Positions 37,817 to 46,914 are shown, numbered from the stretch's first letter. The stretch is 64,000 nucleotides of DNA from Neomelitea salexigens DSM 19753 (GCF_000422345.1 NZ_AULP01000004.1:1-64000), one strand, 5' to 3'. Made by a program: numbers and translations. The notes: generated from the sequence alone by a model not told the origin.

Positions 37817-38920
37817 GTGCGCAGCAACCCCCACGCTAAAAGAGACCCCGTGCCGCTGAAATATGCCCGCAGCATGCTGCAGGTTGCCGAAGCGCAGGGC
37901 TACAACGGTGCCGAACTCCTCAGGTCTCTACAGTTACCGATAGACCCGCTGTCCCCCAGCGCGGACCTGGACTCTCCCATTGACGCCCAGTATTACTCGC
38001 AGATTTATCGCCGCGTTATGTGGCTGCTGCAAGACGAGTCTTTTGGCCTGGGCCTTCGTCAGCGAACGCCGGCCGGCAGCTTTCGCATGCTGTCACTGTT
38101 TATCATCCACTGTGAAACACTGGAACAAGCTCTGCGCCGCGCCGCCGAATTTATCGTGTTTTGCAGAACCTTGAGCGACGTTCCCAGTGCGGCGCGCCGA
38201 CCGGTGGAGCGCCTCGGCGACGGTACCGCCTTTTACCGCTTCCCCAGCGACGTGGAGCTGGCAGAAAGCGATGACACCATTGACCAGCGCTACACCATGG
38301 CGCATACCATGGCGATCTGGCGCCGCTTCTGCCAATGGCTTATTGGTAAACCGCTTGAGTTGATTGCCGTGCACATGCAGGCCAGCGCACCCGACAACCC
38401 CGAGTACTTTGAACACCTGTTTAACTGCGAAATTCACTACGGCCGTGAACACAACGCTTTCTTATTGGCCGAGCACTGCCTGGACTGCCCGTTGATTCAC
38501 ACGGAGGAATCACTGCGCAAATTCCTTCGCGATGCCCCCTACCATCTGTTGGTATCGCAAGACGATGACGACAGCTCTCTGCTGTCACAAATGAAGCGCA
38601 TCGTCGGCAATGATCTCAGCCACGAATTCCCTAGTGTGGTGACAATGGCAGAAAACCTGAATATGTCTGTGCGCACCCTGCGCCGCCGGCTCAAAGATTT
38701 GGGAACCACCTATCAGCAATTCAAGGACGAGCTACGCAAGGAGCACGCTCTGCGTTGGCTCAACCAGCCGGAGCTTAAAATCAATGCCGTGTCGGCACTA
38801 TTGGGTTTCGATGAGCCCAGCGCTTTTCACCGCTCCTTTAAAAAATGGACCGGCATGACACCCGGCGAATACCGCGCCAGCCGGCAGTCACCCCACTCCG
38901 CCGAGAAACCCGCCCAATGA
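37817..38920 (+). CDS. AraC-family regulator with arabinose-binding-like sensor domain
   Basis: The 367-residue protein has a long N-terminal sensor domain of the OruR/ArgR-like type, with RSLQLPIDPLSPSADLDSP and QYYSQIYRRVMWLLQDESFG, and a C-terminal AraC helix-turn-helix (NMSVRTLRRRLKDLGTTYQ and INAVSALLGFDEPSAFHRSF). The first codon is a GTG at 37817. A downstream GTG at 37850 is also possible. It follows the peptide importer and overlaps the tyrosine phosphatase gene (ATGA). The inducer is unknown. Confidence 0.87.
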   Translation: MRSNPHAKRDPVPLKYARSMLQVAEAQGYNGAELLRSLQLPIDPLSPSADLDSPIDAQYYSQIYRRVMWLLQDESFGLGLRQRTPAGSFRMLSLFIIHCETLEQALRRAAEFIVFCRTLSDVPSAARRPVERLGDGTAFYRFPSDVELAESDDTIDQRYTMAHTMAIWRRFCQWLIGKPLELIAVHMQASAPDNPEYFEHLFNCEIHYGREHNAFLLAEHCLDCPLIHTEESLRKFLRDAPYHLLVSQDDDDSSLLSQMKRIVGNDLSHEFPSVVTMAENLNMSVRTLRRRLKDLGTTYQQFKDELRKEHALRWLNQPELKINAVSALLGFDEPSAFHRSFKKWTGMTPGEYRASRQSPHSAEKPAQ

Positions 38921-39807
38921 GTCAGTACGACAAGATTGCAAAAAGCCTCCACTTGGCCTCCCAACACCGTGGCTTGACTGCGGCGCAGCGGCCAATTCCC
39001 AGCCAGTTGCCCCATCACGAACGCCACAGCCTTCGCAAATTGCCCTTTGAACAAGCGCATAATTTTCGCGACCTCGGCGGCTATAAAAATCGCGATGGTC
39101 AGCAACTTAAATGGGGCATGATTTATCGCACCGACAAGCTGTCCTCACTCAGCGAGGAGGACCAGCGTTACTTGCAGAGGCTGGAAGTAAAGCGGATCGT
39201 TGACTTCAGGTCAGACGAAGAACGCCTGTCGGCGCCCCATGCACTGGCCAGCGGTTACGCGGTTCGGGTCGATGCCATGCCCATCACCGTCGATGCGGCA
39301 CAAATTGAGCTGGTCACCGCGCGCCTGCAACAGGAAGATGTCAGTGCCGATGATATGGCGGCTTTTCTGGTAGACGCCAATCGCGAGATGGTGGTGCGCT
39401 ACACACCCGTTTACCGTCAGTGGATGCACTCCCTTTTAGAACAGGACCACTACCCCCAGCTCTTTCACTGTACCGCAGGAAAAGATCGAACCGGCCTTGC
39501 CGCCGCGCTATTGCTTCACGCCCTGGACGTCCCCGACGATACGATAATGGAGGACTACCTGGCGACCAATCACTACACGGCGGAGCGCATCGACCAGGTG
39601 ATCGAGCAGATTGCCCAAATGGACATGTTAACCGCCGACGAAGCGGTAATTCGCACCTTATTTCATGTTCAGCCACAGTTTATTAACGCCGCCTTTGAGG
39701 CGATCGATGAGCACTACGGCAGCTTGGCGGATTACTTTGAGCATGGCCTAAAACTCGACGCGCTGGCACGTCAGCAGCTTCGCGAGCTTTTACTCGAAGA
39801 CGGCTAA
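38917..39807 (+). CDS. Tyrosine-protein phosphatase (Y_phosphatase3 family)
   Basis: The ATG at 38917 (MSQYDKIAKSL) overlaps the preceding stop and is preferred to 38845. The protein of about 296 residues has the Y_phosphatase3 opening NFRDLGGYKNRDGQQ and the phosphate-binding loop HCTAGKDRTGLAAALLL with the catalytic Cys. It probably dephosphorylates tyrosine residues or phosphoinositide-like compounds. It is coupled to the AraC gene and ends four bases before rlmG. A second, unrelated phosphatase lies at 41010. Confidence 0.9.
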   Translation: MSQYDKIAKSLHLASQHRGLTAAQRPIPSQLPHHERHSLRKLPFEQAHNFRDLGGYKNRDGQQLKWGMIYRTDKLSSLSEEDQRYLQRLEVKRIVDFRSDEERLSAPHALASGYAVRVDAMPITVDAAQIELVTARLQQEDVSADDMAAFLVDANREMVVRYTPVYRQWMHSLLEQDHYPQLFHCTAGKDRTGLAAALLLHALDVPDDTIMEDYLATNHYTAERIDQVIEQIAQMDMLTADEAVIRTLFHVQPQFINAAFEAIDEHYGSLADYFEHGLKLDALARQQLRELLLEDG

Positions 39808-39811
39808 ACCT

Positions 39812-40933
39812 TTGAACACCACTATTCTGGAAAGTCCTTTCGGCGAACTCACCCTGCAGCGCCGGCCCCGCCGTCGCAACGAAGTACTTCAGGCCTGGGA
39901 TGCCGCCGATCGCTACCTGCTCAATCAATTTGCCGAGAACCCTCCGCCACAGGGCAGTCGCCTATTGCTCGTAAACGACGCCTTTGGCTGTCTCGCTGCC
40001 GCGCTGTCGGACTATGAGTGTATTTCCTGGTCAGACTCGGCGGTCGCCCATCGGGCATGCCTCGAAAATTGCGCGGCAAACCAACGCAATGCTCCCGCAC
40101 TGCTGAGCAGCTGCGAGGCACCCACCGGCAGCTTCGATCGCATTATCTATCGGCTGCCACGCAACCACAGTTACATGCGTTATCAGCTCCAGCACATCGC
40201 TCAGCTACTGCACTCACCCTCGGCATTTATTGGCGCCTGCATGGCCAAGTACCTGGACAACTCAACCATGGCGGTGTTTTCAGAAAGCATTGGCGAGGCC
40301 GCAGCGAGCCTGGCATGGAAAAAAGCCCGCCTGATACACCTGCAATCACTAAGCCCCGGCGCGGCCGTCGATGACGACTCGCTGGCTCTAGACAGTAGCG
40401 AACTGGGCATTTCACTCAGCAATCGCGCCAATGTTTTTTCACGGGGCAAGTTAGACCGAGGTAGCCGCTTGTTGCTCGACGCATTGGGCGACCTTCGCAC
40501 CCCCGGCTCACTGGCGGACTTGGGTTGCGGCAACGGGCTGTTGGGCATTATGGCGGGAAAGCGTTGGCCCGAGACGGCGCTGCACTTTTTCGATGAATCC
40601 TATATGGCAATAGACAGCGCCAAGCACAATGTGCGCGATAATCTGCCGGGTGCCGCTGCCCAGTTTTATGCCCGCGATTGCATGCACGGTTACGATGGCG
40701 CCCCGTTCGACACCATCGTTTGTAACCCGCCGTTCCACCAAGAGCAGCAGCTGGGAGATCACATCGCGCGCCAGATGTTCTCAGACAGCCATGCGCATTT
40801 GGCACCCGGCGGCCAATTCTGCGTTGTGGGGAACCGTCATCTCGACTACCACAAATTATTAAAGAAGCGCTTTGGCAACTGTGAGGTGCTGCGCTCGGAC
40901 GCGAAGTTTGTCGTCTTGCTAGCGCAGAAATAG
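39812..40933 (+). CDS. rlmG: 23S rRNA (guanine-N2) methyltransferase RlmG
   Basis: The 373-residue protein has a degenerate N-terminal methyltransferase-like half and a C-terminal catalytic domain with the SAM site LADLGCGNGLLGIMAG, the guanine-N2 motif NPPF and the RlmG-type ending GNRHLDYHKLLKKRFG. It modifies a guanine in 23S rRNA (G1835 in E. coli). The start is a TTG. RsmC shares the architecture, and the final segment decides for RlmG. Confidence 0.88.
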   Translation: MNTTILESPFGELTLQRRPRRRNEVLQAWDAADRYLLNQFAENPPPQGSRLLLVNDAFGCLAAALSDYECISWSDSAVAHRACLENCAANQRNAPALLSSCEAPTGSFDRIIYRLPRNHSYMRYQLQHIAQLLHSPSAFIGACMAKYLDNSTMAVFSESIGEAAASLAWKKARLIHLQSLSPGAAVDDDSLALDSSELGISLSNRANVFSRGKLDRGSRLLLDALGDLRTPGSLADLGCGNGLLGIMAGKRWPETALHFFDESYMAIDSAKHNVRDNLPGAAAQFYARDCMHGYDGAPFDTIVCNPPFHQEQQLGDHIARQMFSDSHAHLAPGGQFCVVGNRHLDYHKLLKKRFGNCEVLRSDAKFVVLLAQK

Positions 40934-40951
40934 CGGCCCACCAAATGGGTG

Positions 40952-40973
40952 ATGCTGCGCTCCGGTGCAGCAT
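40952..40973 (+). terminator. Hairpin after rlmG, weak terminator candidate
   Basis: Perfect 7-base arms ATGCTGC and GCAGCAT with an 8-base loop lie 19 bases after the rlmG stop. Only a short T-poor sequence follows, so any termination would be factor-assisted. Confidence 0.35.
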
Positions 40974-41009
40974 GCTACTTTGACGGCTCTGTTATTTATT
41001 GAGCTGTTT

Positions 41010-41489
41010 ATGTCTATTCACGTAGTGTTTGTTTGCCTGGGGAATATCTGCCGTTCGCCTGCGGCCCAGGGTATTCTCGAATATAAAGTTGCCGAGGCCG
41101 GACTTAGCGAGCATATCTCAGTGGACTCCTGTGGTACCGCAGCATTTAACATTGGCAAGGCGCCCGACCCACGCTCCATTCAGGCCGCTGAGAAAGCGGG
41201 CTACGATATTTCCCAACAAATCGCCCGGCAAATATGCGATGACGACTACCATCGCAGCCACTACGTCATAGTGATGGATCGCAAAAATCTCAGCAATGTT
41301 GAGGCCTGGGCACCAGCGGACTTTGACGGGGAGATCAACCTACTGCTTCACTATCAAAGCAACGGCGGTAACAGCCAAATACCCGACCCGTTTTATGACA
41401 ACGCCGAACAGTTCGACCATGTCATACGTACGCTGGAAAACGCCATTGACGCCTTACTGAGCCACATCCGTCAGCAGCACCAGCTCTAG
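41010..41489 (+). CDS. Low-molecular-weight protein tyrosine phosphatase
   Basis: ATG 41010 (MSIHVVFVCLGNICRSP) gives 159 residues with the active-site loop C9xxxxxR15 (CLGNICRS) directly at the N-terminus, as expected for the family. The general-acid Asp lies in DPFYDNAEQF. The fold is that of arsenate-reductase-like LMW-PTPs, but with no arsenic genes nearby a protein-tyrosine substrate is more likely. The longer frame from 40965 has no support. Confidence 0.92.
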   Translation: MSIHVVFVCLGNICRSPAAQGILEYKVAEAGLSEHISVDSCGTAAFNIGKAPDPRSIQAAEKAGYDISQQIARQICDDDYHRSHYVIVMDRKNLSNVEAWAPADFDGEINLLLHYQSNGGNSQIPDPFYDNAEQFDHVIRTLENAIDALLSHIRQQHQL

Positions 41490-41533
41490 CGTGGCACGCC
41501 CCGAATAATAATCAAATACGGCAGGAACCCACT

Positions 41534-42400
41534 GTGAAATTCGTTCTCTCCTCCTCTTTTTGCCCCCTGAAAGAACTCCGTGAACTCGCCATCGCCGCTG
41601 ACGAAAGCGGTTGGGAGGCCATGTCGTTTTCCGACCATGTGGTCAATCCCGAAACATTGAGTCACGACTACCCCTACACAGAAGATGGCGAGCGTCGCTG
41701 GCAGCCTTTCACCGACTGGCCAGATCCCTGGGTGATGATTGCCGCTCTGGCGGCGGTGACCAAAAATCTTAAATTCACCAACAATATTTTTGTGCTGCCG
41801 ATGCGCAACCCGTTTCTGGTTGCTAAGGCGATTAGCACCGCGGCTATCGTTTCGGAAAATCGCGTTATACCGGCGATCGGTGTCGGCTGGTCTAAGGATG
41901 AGTTTGGGCTGTTGCAACAGGACTTCCATACTCGCGGAAAACGCGCCGATGAGATGCTGGAAATATTGCCGCTGCTCTGGAGTGGCGAGATGGTGAGTTA
42001 CGAGGGACAGTTCTACCAATTTCCCCGCTTGGAAATGAACCCGGCGCCCAGTGAGCTGCCGCCGATCTGGGTGGGCGGTATCAGTAAGGCGGCCATGCGT
42101 CGCGCCGCCCGCCACGACGGTTGGGTGAGCGATTTACAAACCAGCGACGACATCATCGACTCCGTCAAACTGATTCGCCGCTACCGTGAAGAGCAGGGAT
42201 TCGACCCCGAGCAGTTCTCAGTGATGGCGACCCCGTCAGACGCCTTTACGCCCGATGCTTACCGTAAACTCGAAGACAATGGTATTACCCATATCCTGAC
42301 TCAACCCTGGCCGTTCTATCATGGCAATACCGACGACCCGGAGAAAAAACGTGACGGCGTGCTGCGCTATGCGCAGGACATTATTGCAAAAATGGCCTAG
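41534..42400 (+). CDS. LLM-class F420/flavin-dependent oxidoreductase
   Basis: The 288-residue protein begins at a GTG and belongs to the luciferase-like monooxygenase class, shown by ESGWEAMSFSDHV, PAIGVGWSKDEF and ELPPIWVGGISKAAM. The TIM-barrel members use FMN or F420. It is probably FMN- or F420-dependent, but the substrate is not known. Gammaproteobacteria usually lack F420. It overlaps the 3' end of the converging rlmD by four bases. Confidence 0.82.
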   Translation: MKFVLSSSFCPLKELRELAIAADESGWEAMSFSDHVVNPETLSHDYPYTEDGERRWQPFTDWPDPWVMIAALAAVTKNLKFTNNIFVLPMRNPFLVAKAISTAAIVSENRVIPAIGVGWSKDEFGLLQQDFHTRGKRADEMLEILPLLWSGEMVSYEGQFYQFPRLEMNPAPSELPPIWVGGISKAAMRRAARHDGWVSDLQTSDDIIDSVKLIRRYREEQGFDPEQFSVMATPSDAFTPDAYRKLEDNGITHILTQPWPFYHGNTDDPEKKRDGVLRYAQDIIAKMA

Positions 42401-43695
42401 CGCTCCAGCAAAATCAGCGACTCCATATGGTGGGTATGGGGAAACATATCGACCATCGCCGCTTTTTTGATCTCGAAGCCCGACTCACACAAAATTGCGA
42501 GATCGCGGGCCAAGGTCGCGGGGTCACACGACACATACACCACCCTGCGCATCGATAGTGAGCCAGCAATGGCTTCGCACACAGCCTTAGCGCCAGCCCT
42601 TGGAGGGTCCAACAAGGCCGCGCTGGCCTGGCGAAGCGGGATCTGCGTCGAGTCAAACAGGTCAGCGCAGGCAAACTCCATTGTTAATGCCTGCGCCTGA
42701 GCACGCTGCCGCGCCTGCGCCAGCATATCCTCACCGGCATCGACCGCGAGCACCGAGGCGCCCGACTGGGCAAGGGAGAAGCTGAAATTGCCCAGCCCGC
42801 AGAAATAATCGATCACCAATTCCCCGGCCTGCGCGCCCAGCCACGCTACACTGCGCTCGACCAGCTGCGTATTCAGCTCGCGGTTAGCTTGGGTGAAGTC
42901 AGTCGGCGTAAAGTGCAATGCATGGGAAGTCGATCTGCTGTATCGCAGCGGCTCGCATTCATTTAGCCACACCCCGCCCGAACTACGCACTCGATACAGC
43001 TGCACCGTTGGCAATAAGGCGCTCGCTAAAGATTCGCTCCATTGACTGCTTCTGCGGCGACTGTCCTCAACAACCAAGCCGACTCTACCGCCCTCACCCA
43101 GGCTAAAAAGCAATTCGGCTTCGTGGCTTTGTTTTAGCGCGCGCATCAGGGTCTCGCGAACGGCAGTAATTGCCGCATCCAGCGCTGGCTCTAACACTGG
43201 ACAGGCTACTGTGTCGACAATATGGTGGGTAGCGGCCGCCTTGAACCCCAAGTGCCCAGCGCGGTACGACAAGCGCGCCCGGTGGCGGTAACCCTCTGGC
43301 GGCCCAGTAATTACCTCTACATCCACGACCTCATCAATAATCGCGGATAGCCGTGAGCGCTTATGTACTACTTGCTCGGGGTATGCCAAATGCTGGAGCT
43401 GACACCCCCCGCACTGCCCGTAATGCGAACACGGCGGTGCGGCGCGATGCCCAGACGCTGCCAGCAGCTGGACACACTCTGCTTCATCGAAGCGCTTGTG
43501 ACGCTTGAGCAAGCGCGCTTGCACACGCTCGCCAGGCAATGCGCCGAGGACGAATACGACCTTGTTGTTATGATGGGCGATACCCCTGCCGTCATCGGCC
43601 AAGCGCTCAATGTGCAATTCAAACACGCCCTTATCGGCAGGCGTTGCGCGCTTAGCACGCGCGTTACGCTTCGAAGGTTTAAAAATCGTCGCCAT
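42397..43695 (-). CDS. rlmD: 23S rRNA (uracil-5-)-methyltransferase RlmD
   Basis: The 432-residue protein has an N-terminal TRAM-like domain (FELHIERLADDGRGIAHHN), an iron-sulfur motif CSHYGQCGGCQ with another Cys in VACPVLEP, a SAM site DYFCGLGNFSFSLAQ and the nucleophile loop VSCDPATLARD. It methylates U1939 of 23S rRNA in E. coli. The length and Fe-S cluster point to RlmD (RumA) instead of RlmC or TrmA. It converges with the oxidoreductase gene. A small signal-peptide protein lies directly upstream on the same strand. Confidence 0.95.
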   Translation of the reverse strand: MATIFKPSKRNARAKRATPADKGVFELHIERLADDGRGIAHHNNKVVFVLGALPGERVQARLLKRHKRFDEAECVQLLAASGHRAAPPCSHYGQCGGCQLQHLAYPEQVVHKRSRLSAIIDEVVDVEVITGPPEGYRHRARLSYRAGHLGFKAAATHHIVDTVACPVLEPALDAAITAVRETLMRALKQSHEAELLFSLGEGGRVGLVVEDSRRRSSQWSESLASALLPTVQLYRVRSSGGVWLNECEPLRYSRSTSHALHFTPTDFTQANRELNTQLVERSVAWLGAQAGELVIDYFCGLGNFSFSLAQSGASVLAVDAGEDMLAQARQRAQAQALTMEFACADLFDSTQIPLRQASAALLDPPRAGAKAVCEAIAGSLSMRRVVYVSCDPATLARDLAILCESGFEIKKAAMVDMFPHTHHMESLILLER

Positions 43696-43956
43696 CTAGC
43701 GCAGCCCCGTTGCTGGAATAAATTGCTGGTAGCGTTGCAAGCACTGCCTTTTCCGCTCGCGCAGTTGCCGCTGCTGCTTATCATTCACAACGGTCACCTC
43801 GCTGAGACGGTCGCAGGGCCACTGTGCGATCGCAGGCTCAGACGCAGGGCGCACCGCTGGCGACCAACGCTCTATCGGCGGCTGTGACGTCGGCGTCTCA
43901 GCCGCCAAAGGCGATGACACCACAAGTACGAAAAGCAATGGAAATGCGGTTGGCAT
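43696..43956 (-). CDS. Hypothetical small exported protein upstream of rlmD
   Basis: From ATG 43956 (MPTAFPLLFVLVVSS) this is an 86-residue protein with a clear signal peptide ending near LAAE. A longer start at 43971 gives five more residues. The mature part is charged, with two Cys (QWPCDRLSE and RQCLQRYQ) that could form a disulfide. It ends where rlmD begins, so the two are read together. I do not recognise a family. Confidence 0.6.
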   Translation of the reverse strand: MPTAFPLLFVLVVSSPLAAETPTSQPPIERWSPAVRPASEPAIAQWPCDRLSEVTVVNDKQQRQLRERKRQCLQRYQQFIPATGLR

Positions 43957-44093
43957 AGGGCTCTCTTGCAATTATTCGTCGAAAAGCCGCTATTTTAGCC
44001 CTGTTCACCGCCAGTTGATATTTTATTGGCACGCTTTTCAGTTAGAATATCAGGCTCTATAACGTTTTGATTCGGGACAGAATCCGGTAAGCC

Positions 44094-45170
44094 ATGTCAG
44101 AAACCATCATCGAAAACCTTAATGTCGAAGCACAGGAAGTGCTGATTACTCCCGCGCGCCTGAAGGCGGCACTGCCAATGAGCGACAGCGCCAAAGCCGT
44201 TGTTTCTGCCGGTCGCGAAACCGTGCGCAATATCCTGGACGGCACAGACCACCGCATGTTTATTGTGGTTGGCCCCTGCTCTATTCACGATGTCGAACTG
44301 GCTATGGATTATGCCCAGCGCTTGAAAACGCTGGCTGACGAGCTTCAAGACACGCTAGTGATCGTTATGCGCGTGTATTTTGAAAAACCGCGTACTACCG
44401 TGGGCTGGAAGGGTTTAATCAATGACCCCTACCTTAACGACACCTTTAAAATTGAAGAAGGTCTGCATATCGGCCGCAAATTGCTGCTTGATATTGCCGA
44501 GCTGGGCTTGCCGACATCAACCGAAGCTCTGGACCCTATTTCGCCTCAGTACTTGCAGGATTGCATTTCCTGGTCGGCGATTGGTGCAAGAACAACCGAG
44601 TCGCAGACTCACCGCGAAATGGCCAGCGGCCTGTCTTCTGCCGTCGGCTTTAAGAACGGCACCGACGGCGGCTTAGACGTCGCGATGAATGCTATCGGCT
44701 CAGCAGTAAAGCCCCACCGTTTTCTCGGTATTAACGGCGAAGGCCAGGTGGCTGTGATCCACACGCGCGGCAACCGTTACGCCCATGTAGTACTGCGCGG
44801 CGGTAGTGCCGGGCCTAACTACGACTCAGTCCATATTAAATTGTGTGAGGCCGCCCTGGATAAAGCAGGATACCCACTCAATATTATGGTGGATTGCAGC
44901 CACGCAAACTCCAACAAGCAACCGAGTCTCCAGCCTCTGGTTATGGAGAATGTCACTAACCAGATCATTGAAGGCAACACCTCGATTATCGGTTTGATGA
45001 TCGAAAGTAATCTTAAACCCGGCAACCAAAAAATTCCGGCTGACCTTTCTGAGCTCGAATACGGTGTATCAGTCACTGATGGCTGCATCGGCTGGGAGGA
45101 AACTGAGGCTGCGCTGCGCGATATGCGCGATAAACTTCGCGATGTGCTCCCCGGCCGCAAGCGCGGTTAA
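44094..45170 (+). CDS. DAHP synthase (3-deoxy-7-phosphoheptulonate synthase), AroF/G/H type
   Basis: The 358-residue type I DAHP synthase contains VVGPCSIHDVELAMDYA, MRVYFEKPRTTVGWKG, and DCSHANSNKQPSLQ with metal and substrate residues. It condenses phosphoenolpyruvate and erythrose 4-phosphate in the first step of the shikimate pathway. Which aromatic amino acid inhibits it (the AroF, AroG or AroH question) cannot be told with confidence from sequence. It is monocistronic, with two intrinsic terminators after it and 122 bases of upstream sequence. Confidence 0.95.
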   Translation: MSETIIENLNVEAQEVLITPARLKAALPMSDSAKAVVSAGRETVRNILDGTDHRMFIVVGPCSIHDVELAMDYAQRLKTLADELQDTLVIVMRVYFEKPRTTVGWKGLINDPYLNDTFKIEEGLHIGRKLLLDIAELGLPTSTEALDPISPQYLQDCISWSAIGARTTESQTHREMASGLSSAVGFKNGTDGGLDVAMNAIGSAVKPHRFLGINGEGQVAVIHTRGNRYAHVVLRGGSAGPNYDSVHIKLCEAALDKAGYPLNIMVDCSHANSNKQPSLQPLVMENVTNQIIEGNTSIIGLMIESNLKPGNQKIPADLSELEYGVSVTDGCIGWEETEAALRDMRDKLRDVLPGRKRG

Positions 45171-45194
45171 AAGCCCCACCGGAAAGATTAAAAT

Positions 45195-45217
45195 GCGCCA
45201 ATTGGCGCCTTTTTTAT
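45195..45217 (+). terminator. Intrinsic terminator after DAHP synthase
   Basis: A perfect 14-base palindrome GCGCCAATTGGCGC (45195-45208) is followed by CTTTTTTAT. It is 25 bases after the stop. Confidence 0.85.
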
Positions 45218-45282
45218 TATTTGTTGATCCACCCGAATATTTTTGGCGTAAAGCTAAGTGCTTCTACACCATCTATGGCTTT

Positions 45283-45308
45283 GCCCCGGTTTATCCGGGG
45301 CTTTTTTT
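45283..45308 (+). terminator. Second terminator after DAHP synthase
   Basis: Arms GCCCCGG (45283-45289) and CCGGGGC (45295-45301) around TTTAT precede a run of seven T. It acts on plus-strand transcripts and abuts the stop codon of the converging nuclease-fold gene. Confidence 0.82.
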
Positions 45309-46048
45309 TAGCGATTGGGTAAAGCAAATTCAGCATAGAGGGCGCAGTGATCAGACAGCGACCGCCACGGCTCTCCGCGCAGCACCTTCGCTTCACGTAA
45401 TGCTAAGCCCTTGTAGTAAATGCGATCCAGCGGCAACAGTGGATATGGCGCGGGAAAGCTCTTTGCCGGCCGACCCTGCATTTCAGTCATCGCCTCCCGA
45501 ACATCCAGATCACGATAGAAATGCTTGTGCAGACGCAACTGCCAGTCGTTAAAATCACCGGCGATAATCAAGCCCTCAGCAGCGCTACCTCGCGCCATAA
45601 GCTGATGCTTCAATTGCTTGAATTGGCGGCGTCGCTCCCAAGCCAACAAGCCCATATGCGCACAAACAAGCTGCACACCGGGAGTAATTTGCGCGAACAG
45701 TAAGCCGCGCTGGGAGCGCTTCATCACTGACACATCGACATTGTCGCTGTTAACAATGGGATATTTGCTGAGGATGGCATTGCCGTGATGACCGTGCTGA
45801 TAGATCGCATTGCGGCCGTAGGCAAAATGCGGCCACACGCTGTCAGCCAGGTACTCAAACTGGCCGGCGTCCACCCAATTTTCCCAGCGTTTAGCGTGGT
45901 CGCGGTTTTCGCCAACAACTTCCTGTAGAAAGACAATGTCGGCGTTTACACTGCGAATGCCCTCGCGAATTTCATCGAGCAAATAGCGCCGATTGCGGGC
46001 ACTGAACCCTTTGTGCACGTTATAGGAAAGTATTCGCAGCGACTTCAC
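45308..46048 (-). CDS. Endonuclease/exonuclease/phosphatase family protein
   Basis: The 246-residue protein begins MKSLRILSYNVHKG and shows FLQEVVGEN, a Glu near residue 43, and HSDHCAL-like ending SLSDHCALYAEF with the catalytic Asp-His pair. It belongs to the exonuclease III/DNase I-like superfamily. It could hydrolyse DNA, RNA or phosphate esters. It lies four bases after a YchJ-type gene in the same strand, so they are likely co-transcribed. Confidence 0.88.
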   Translation of the reverse strand: MKSLRILSYNVHKGFSARNRRYLLDEIREGIRSVNADIVFLQEVVGENRDHAKRWENWVDAGQFEYLADSVWPHFAYGRNAIYQHGHHGNAILSKYPIVNSDNVDVSVMKRSQRGLLFAQITPGVQLVCAHMGLLAWERRRQFKQLKHQLMARGSAAEGLIIAGDFNDWQLRLHKHFYRDLDVREAMTEMQGRPAKSFPAPYPLLPLDRIYYKGLALREAKVLRGEPWRSLSDHCALYAEFALPNR

Positions 46049-46051
46049 AAG

Positions 46052-46504
46052 TTAGCATTCCGCATGGCAGTGTTTCTGTTTACGGCCACTGCCACAACAG
46101 CAGCGGTCGTTGCGCGCAAGCTTGATAGCTGGCAGTTGTTCACCTTCGGTGTAGTACCACCTGCCGTCCATACGAATAAACCGAGAGCGCTCATGCAACT
46201 GCGCTACGCGCCCCTGTTGACTATAAAATGCCACAAATTCGACGGTCGCCGCGTCTGCGTGTGGGGCTGGTGCAGCCAAAATACGCAGGCCTAGCCAGGG
46301 CGTGTCATCGCTAATAAGGGGGTCTTGCGGGCGAAAATCGGGGTGCCAGCTCTCGCGAAGGTAGCGATTGTCGCCCACCACGAATGCACAATAGCGCGAG
46401 CGCATCAATTGCTCCGCCGTGCTCGCGGTGGCCTGATGAGAGTGATAGGGCTGACAGCAATCCGCGTAGTTGCTATCACTGCCGCAGGGGCACGCCGTAT
46501 CCAT
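46052..46504 (-). CDS. YchJ-family SEC-C zinc-binding protein
   Basis: The 150-residue protein has an N-terminal SEC-C motif CPCGSDSNYADCC and a C-terminal motif CCCGSGRKQKHC, each binding zinc, around a central NTF2-like region. This is the YchJ (UPF0225) layout. Its function is not established in general. The start overlaps the thioesterase stop by one base (TAATG), and the nuclease-fold gene follows. Confidence 0.88.
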   Translation of the reverse strand: MDTACPCGSDSNYADCCQPYHSHQATASTAEQLMRSRYCAFVVGDNRYLRESWHPDFRPQDPLISDDTPWLGLRILAAPAPHADAATVEFVAFYSQQGRVAQLHERSRFIRMDGRWYYTEGEQLPAIKLARNDRCCCGSGRKQKHCHAEC

Positions 46505-46914
46505 TAGGCCGGTTTTGCAGGAACTAAACTGGGATCAGTGGCTTGCCAGTCACTTGGCAGTGCAATGGCACTGCGTGTCTCGCGATCAAAACCAACAATC
46601 ACACTGCTTGAGGTGGTGGCACATTCGCCATTGGCATAGATATGGTGTTCGATGGTCATGCTTTTGTTGCCAACGTGTGAGCACCAGGTATCGACAACAA
46701 CCTCGTGGTCGAAGCGAATTTCACGCAGCATATCCATTTTTACACTCGCCACCACGTTGTGGGGCGCTTTGGAGACTTTATCCAGCTCGCGAAAAAAATC
46801 GATTCGCGCCAAGTCAAAATATTGCGCGTAAACGCTGTTGGACACGTGGCCGAGAAAATCTAAGTCGGAAAAGCGCACCTGTATGCAGGTGCGCGTATAG
46901 GGAAGCGAAATCAT
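46504..46914 (-). CDS. Acyl-CoA thioesterase (4HBT hotdog fold)
   Basis: I choose ATG 46914 (MISLPYTRTCIQV) because AAGGA lies seven bases upstream. The longest frame begins at 46938. The protein of about 136 residues has the hotdog-fold signature RFSDLDFLGHVSNSVYAQYFDLAR, shared by YbgC/FadM-type enzymes that cleave acyl-CoA. The Asp in SDLDFLGHVSN is the usual catalytic residue. It lies upstream of the YchJ-type gene and downstream of nfuA on the same strand. Confidence 0.85.
   Translation of the reverse strand: MISLPYTRTCIQVRFSDLDFLGHVSNSVYAQYFDLARIDFFRELDKVSKAPHNVVASVKMDMLREIRFDHEVVVDTWCSHVGNKSMTIEHHIYANGECATTSSSVIVGFDRETRSAIALPSDWQATDPSLVPAKPA

Noticed and set aside
42397-43695. Assignment of this gene to tRNA methyltransferase TrmA
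   Set aside because: The TRAM-like head and Fe-S motif CSHYGQCGGCQ indicate RlmD. TrmA has neither.
44015-44048. TTGATA and TAGAAT as the promoter of the DAHP synthase gene
   Set aside because: The spacing is 22 bases, too long for a standard sigma-70 promoter, and no MerR-type dyad is present.
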